64,000 bases of DNA, taken from Draconibacterium mangrovi_A. Its GTDB lineage: Bacteria; Bacteroidota; Bacteroidia; Bacteroidales; Prolixibacteraceae. The DNA lies in NCBI RefSeq assembly GCF_037646455.1, contig NZ_JBBIXN010000006.1, positions 62,001 to 126,000 of the forward strand, given 5' to 3'. The position numbers and the translations under genes were made by a program. Positions 63,178 through 64,000 of the stretch are shown one piece after another (position 1 is the first letter of the stretch; every line of letters begins with the position of its first letter). The notes under the pieces are model-generated. The model was not told the DNA's origin and made no database searches. It was given only the letters and a program-made list of their open reading frames with translations.

Positions 63178-64000
63178 TTATTCTGCCAGAGGATCAAACG
63201 TACCATTTATCCAACCGGCGGTTTGTTCCACTGCCGGACTTTTCTCGATCATCGATGAAGGAACAGCAAAGAAATCGTAAAGCTCGAGATAATCAATTTC
63301 GGCACTTTGTCCGAGATAGATATCGAGGTTTTTATCTGATTTGGTAAAATACTCATCAGAACTTTCCGTGTCATTCAAGTCAAGATCGCCTTCAGCCAAA
63401 GCCTGGTCGATATTCAACTGGCCATAGTAAGGCGACGACTGGTCGGTTATTTCGCGTCCCCAGATACCTTTCGCCCGGTAGGTAAATCCACCGCGCTGCG
63501 TTCCGTTGAGTTTTGTTACGTATTCACCCAAATCCTCTCTGAACATCAACCGACGACGAAGATCCCAGTATCGTTTGTTCTCGAAGGCAAACTCCACCTG
63601 GCGTTCAACCATAATAATCTGACGAAGCTTTTCTTTTGATACCGAATTTTCAATACCATAAGTACCGCCGCCGTCTTCGATACCGGCGCGGGCCCGGATC
63701 GCTCTAATTTGCTCGAGTGCTTCACCGGTTTCACCCAGTTCGTTGGCACATTCGGCAAAGTTAAGCAACACTTCAGCGTAACGCAATTCAATCCATGCCG
63801 TACTGGTTTGATTGATGTCTTCGCGTGCAACAGTGGCATCAGAAGCTTTTTTGTTGTAGAATCCCGAACTCGGAACACGGTTCAGTTCTTTACTGTTCCT
63901 GAAGGTCCATACATTTACCTCATCGCGTCCGCTCATTTCCCACTGGTCGCCATTGTAAGCAACGGTGGCATAGAGTCTCGGATCGCGGTTTTGCCAGAAG
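63178..64000 (-). CDS. SusD-like lipoprotein, C-terminal part (5' end outside window)
   Basis: An open frame of 274 residues enters from the right edge, where the first codons read WQNRDPRLYATVAYNG, a SusD-typical segment; the methionine codon at 63936 is internal. Later motifs are WIELRYAEVLLNFAECANELGE and ENKRYWDLRRRL, both SusD hallmarks. The lipobox and N-terminal binding part lie outside. It captures oligosaccharides with a SusC partner expected just to the right. It lies 29 bases before the PL1 gene and shows that locus 2 is a second, complete glycan-uptake locus. Confidence 0.93.
   Translation of the reverse strand, partial: FWQNRDPRLYATVAYNGDQWEMSGRDEVNVWTFRNSKELNRVPSSGFYNKKASDATVAREDINQTSTAWIELRYAEVLLNFAECANELGETGEALEQIRAIRARAGIEDGGGTYGIENSVSKEKLRQIIMVERQVEFAFENKRYWDLRRRLMFREDLGEYVTKLNGTQRGGFTYRAKGIWGREITDQSSPYYGQLNIDQALAEGDLDLNDTESSDEYFTKSDKNLDIYLGQSAEIDYLELYDFFAVPSSMIEKSPAVEQTAGWINGTFDPLAE

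Noticed and set aside
62865..63347. 160-codon frame on the + strand
   Set aside because: It spans the junction of the PL1 and SusD genes on the opposite strand, both strongly supported.
1..64000. tRNA, rRNA, CRISPR arrays, insertion sequences, transposase or integrase genes
   Set aside because: Looked for on both strands by eye; nothing matched. Weak or degenerate examples could be missed without a search program.

Overview
The window comes from a Bacteroidota genome, most likely a marine member of the Marinilabiliales/Prolixibacteraceae type. The evidence is SusC/SusD transporter genes, a hybrid two-component regulator, many lipoboxes, type IX secretion C-terminal domains, a Bacteroidota-type promoter (TTG-N17-TAnnTTTG) and almost no Shine-Dalgarno sequences. 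The genus is an inference. Almost everything concerns breakdown of a sulfated, pectin-like polysaccharide.

Left edge (1-3218, + strand): the tail of an unrecognised gene and a GH2 lipoprotein, closed by a bidirectional hairpin terminator. Locus 1 (3329-28338, all on the - strand, read right to left): PQQ-type beta-propeller protein, GH28 polygalacturonase, two sulfatases, a hybrid two-component sensor/regulator, a promoter with a structured leader and a 36-residue membrane peptide, SusC, SusD, three sulfatases, GH27 alpha-galactosidase, a parallel beta-helix lipoprotein and a sixth sulfatase. Divergent to it (28576-29715) is a lipoprotein formylglycine-generating-enzyme homologue that keeps both catalytic cysteines, a plausible activator of the sulfatases.

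Middle (29728-33224, - strand): an osmoprotection group of BCCT transporter, tandem universal stress protein and glycine-betaine-type binding lipoprotein. After a 594-base intergenic region comes a + strand group (33819-38839): a seventh sulfatase with an unusual C-T-A-G-R motif, a HAD-type lipoprotein, a DUF4377/META lipoprotein and an outer-membrane barrel. It ends at a perfect palindromic terminator shared with locus 2.

Locus 2 (39065 to beyond 64000, - strand): one tightly packed run of at least 15 genes, with gaps of 0-90 bases and several start/stop overlaps. In reading order it holds a partial SusD, PL1 pectate lyase with a type IX signal, CE8 pectinesterase with a type IX signal, a second PL1, DUF3826, a beta-helix/TIM-like fusion, DUF3826-adjacent GH140 (apiosidase-like), GH43-like, an 1103-residue (alpha/alpha)6-type protein, a second DUF3826, a BNR propeller, an STN-esterase-TIM-barrel fusion, a GH141-like beta-helix, an exported mutarotase-like protein and a YncE/phosphoesterase lipoprotein. 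Pectate lyases, pectinesterase and an apiosidase family suggest apiose-bearing homogalacturonan or rhamnogalacturonan II. With the sulfatase-rich, GH28/GH27-containing locus 1 beside it, a seagrass-type sulfated or apiosylated pectin is a testable hypothesis. Secreted CE8 and PL1 would cut outside the cell, SusC/SusD would import fragments, and the lipoprotein and periplasmic enzymes would finish the job.
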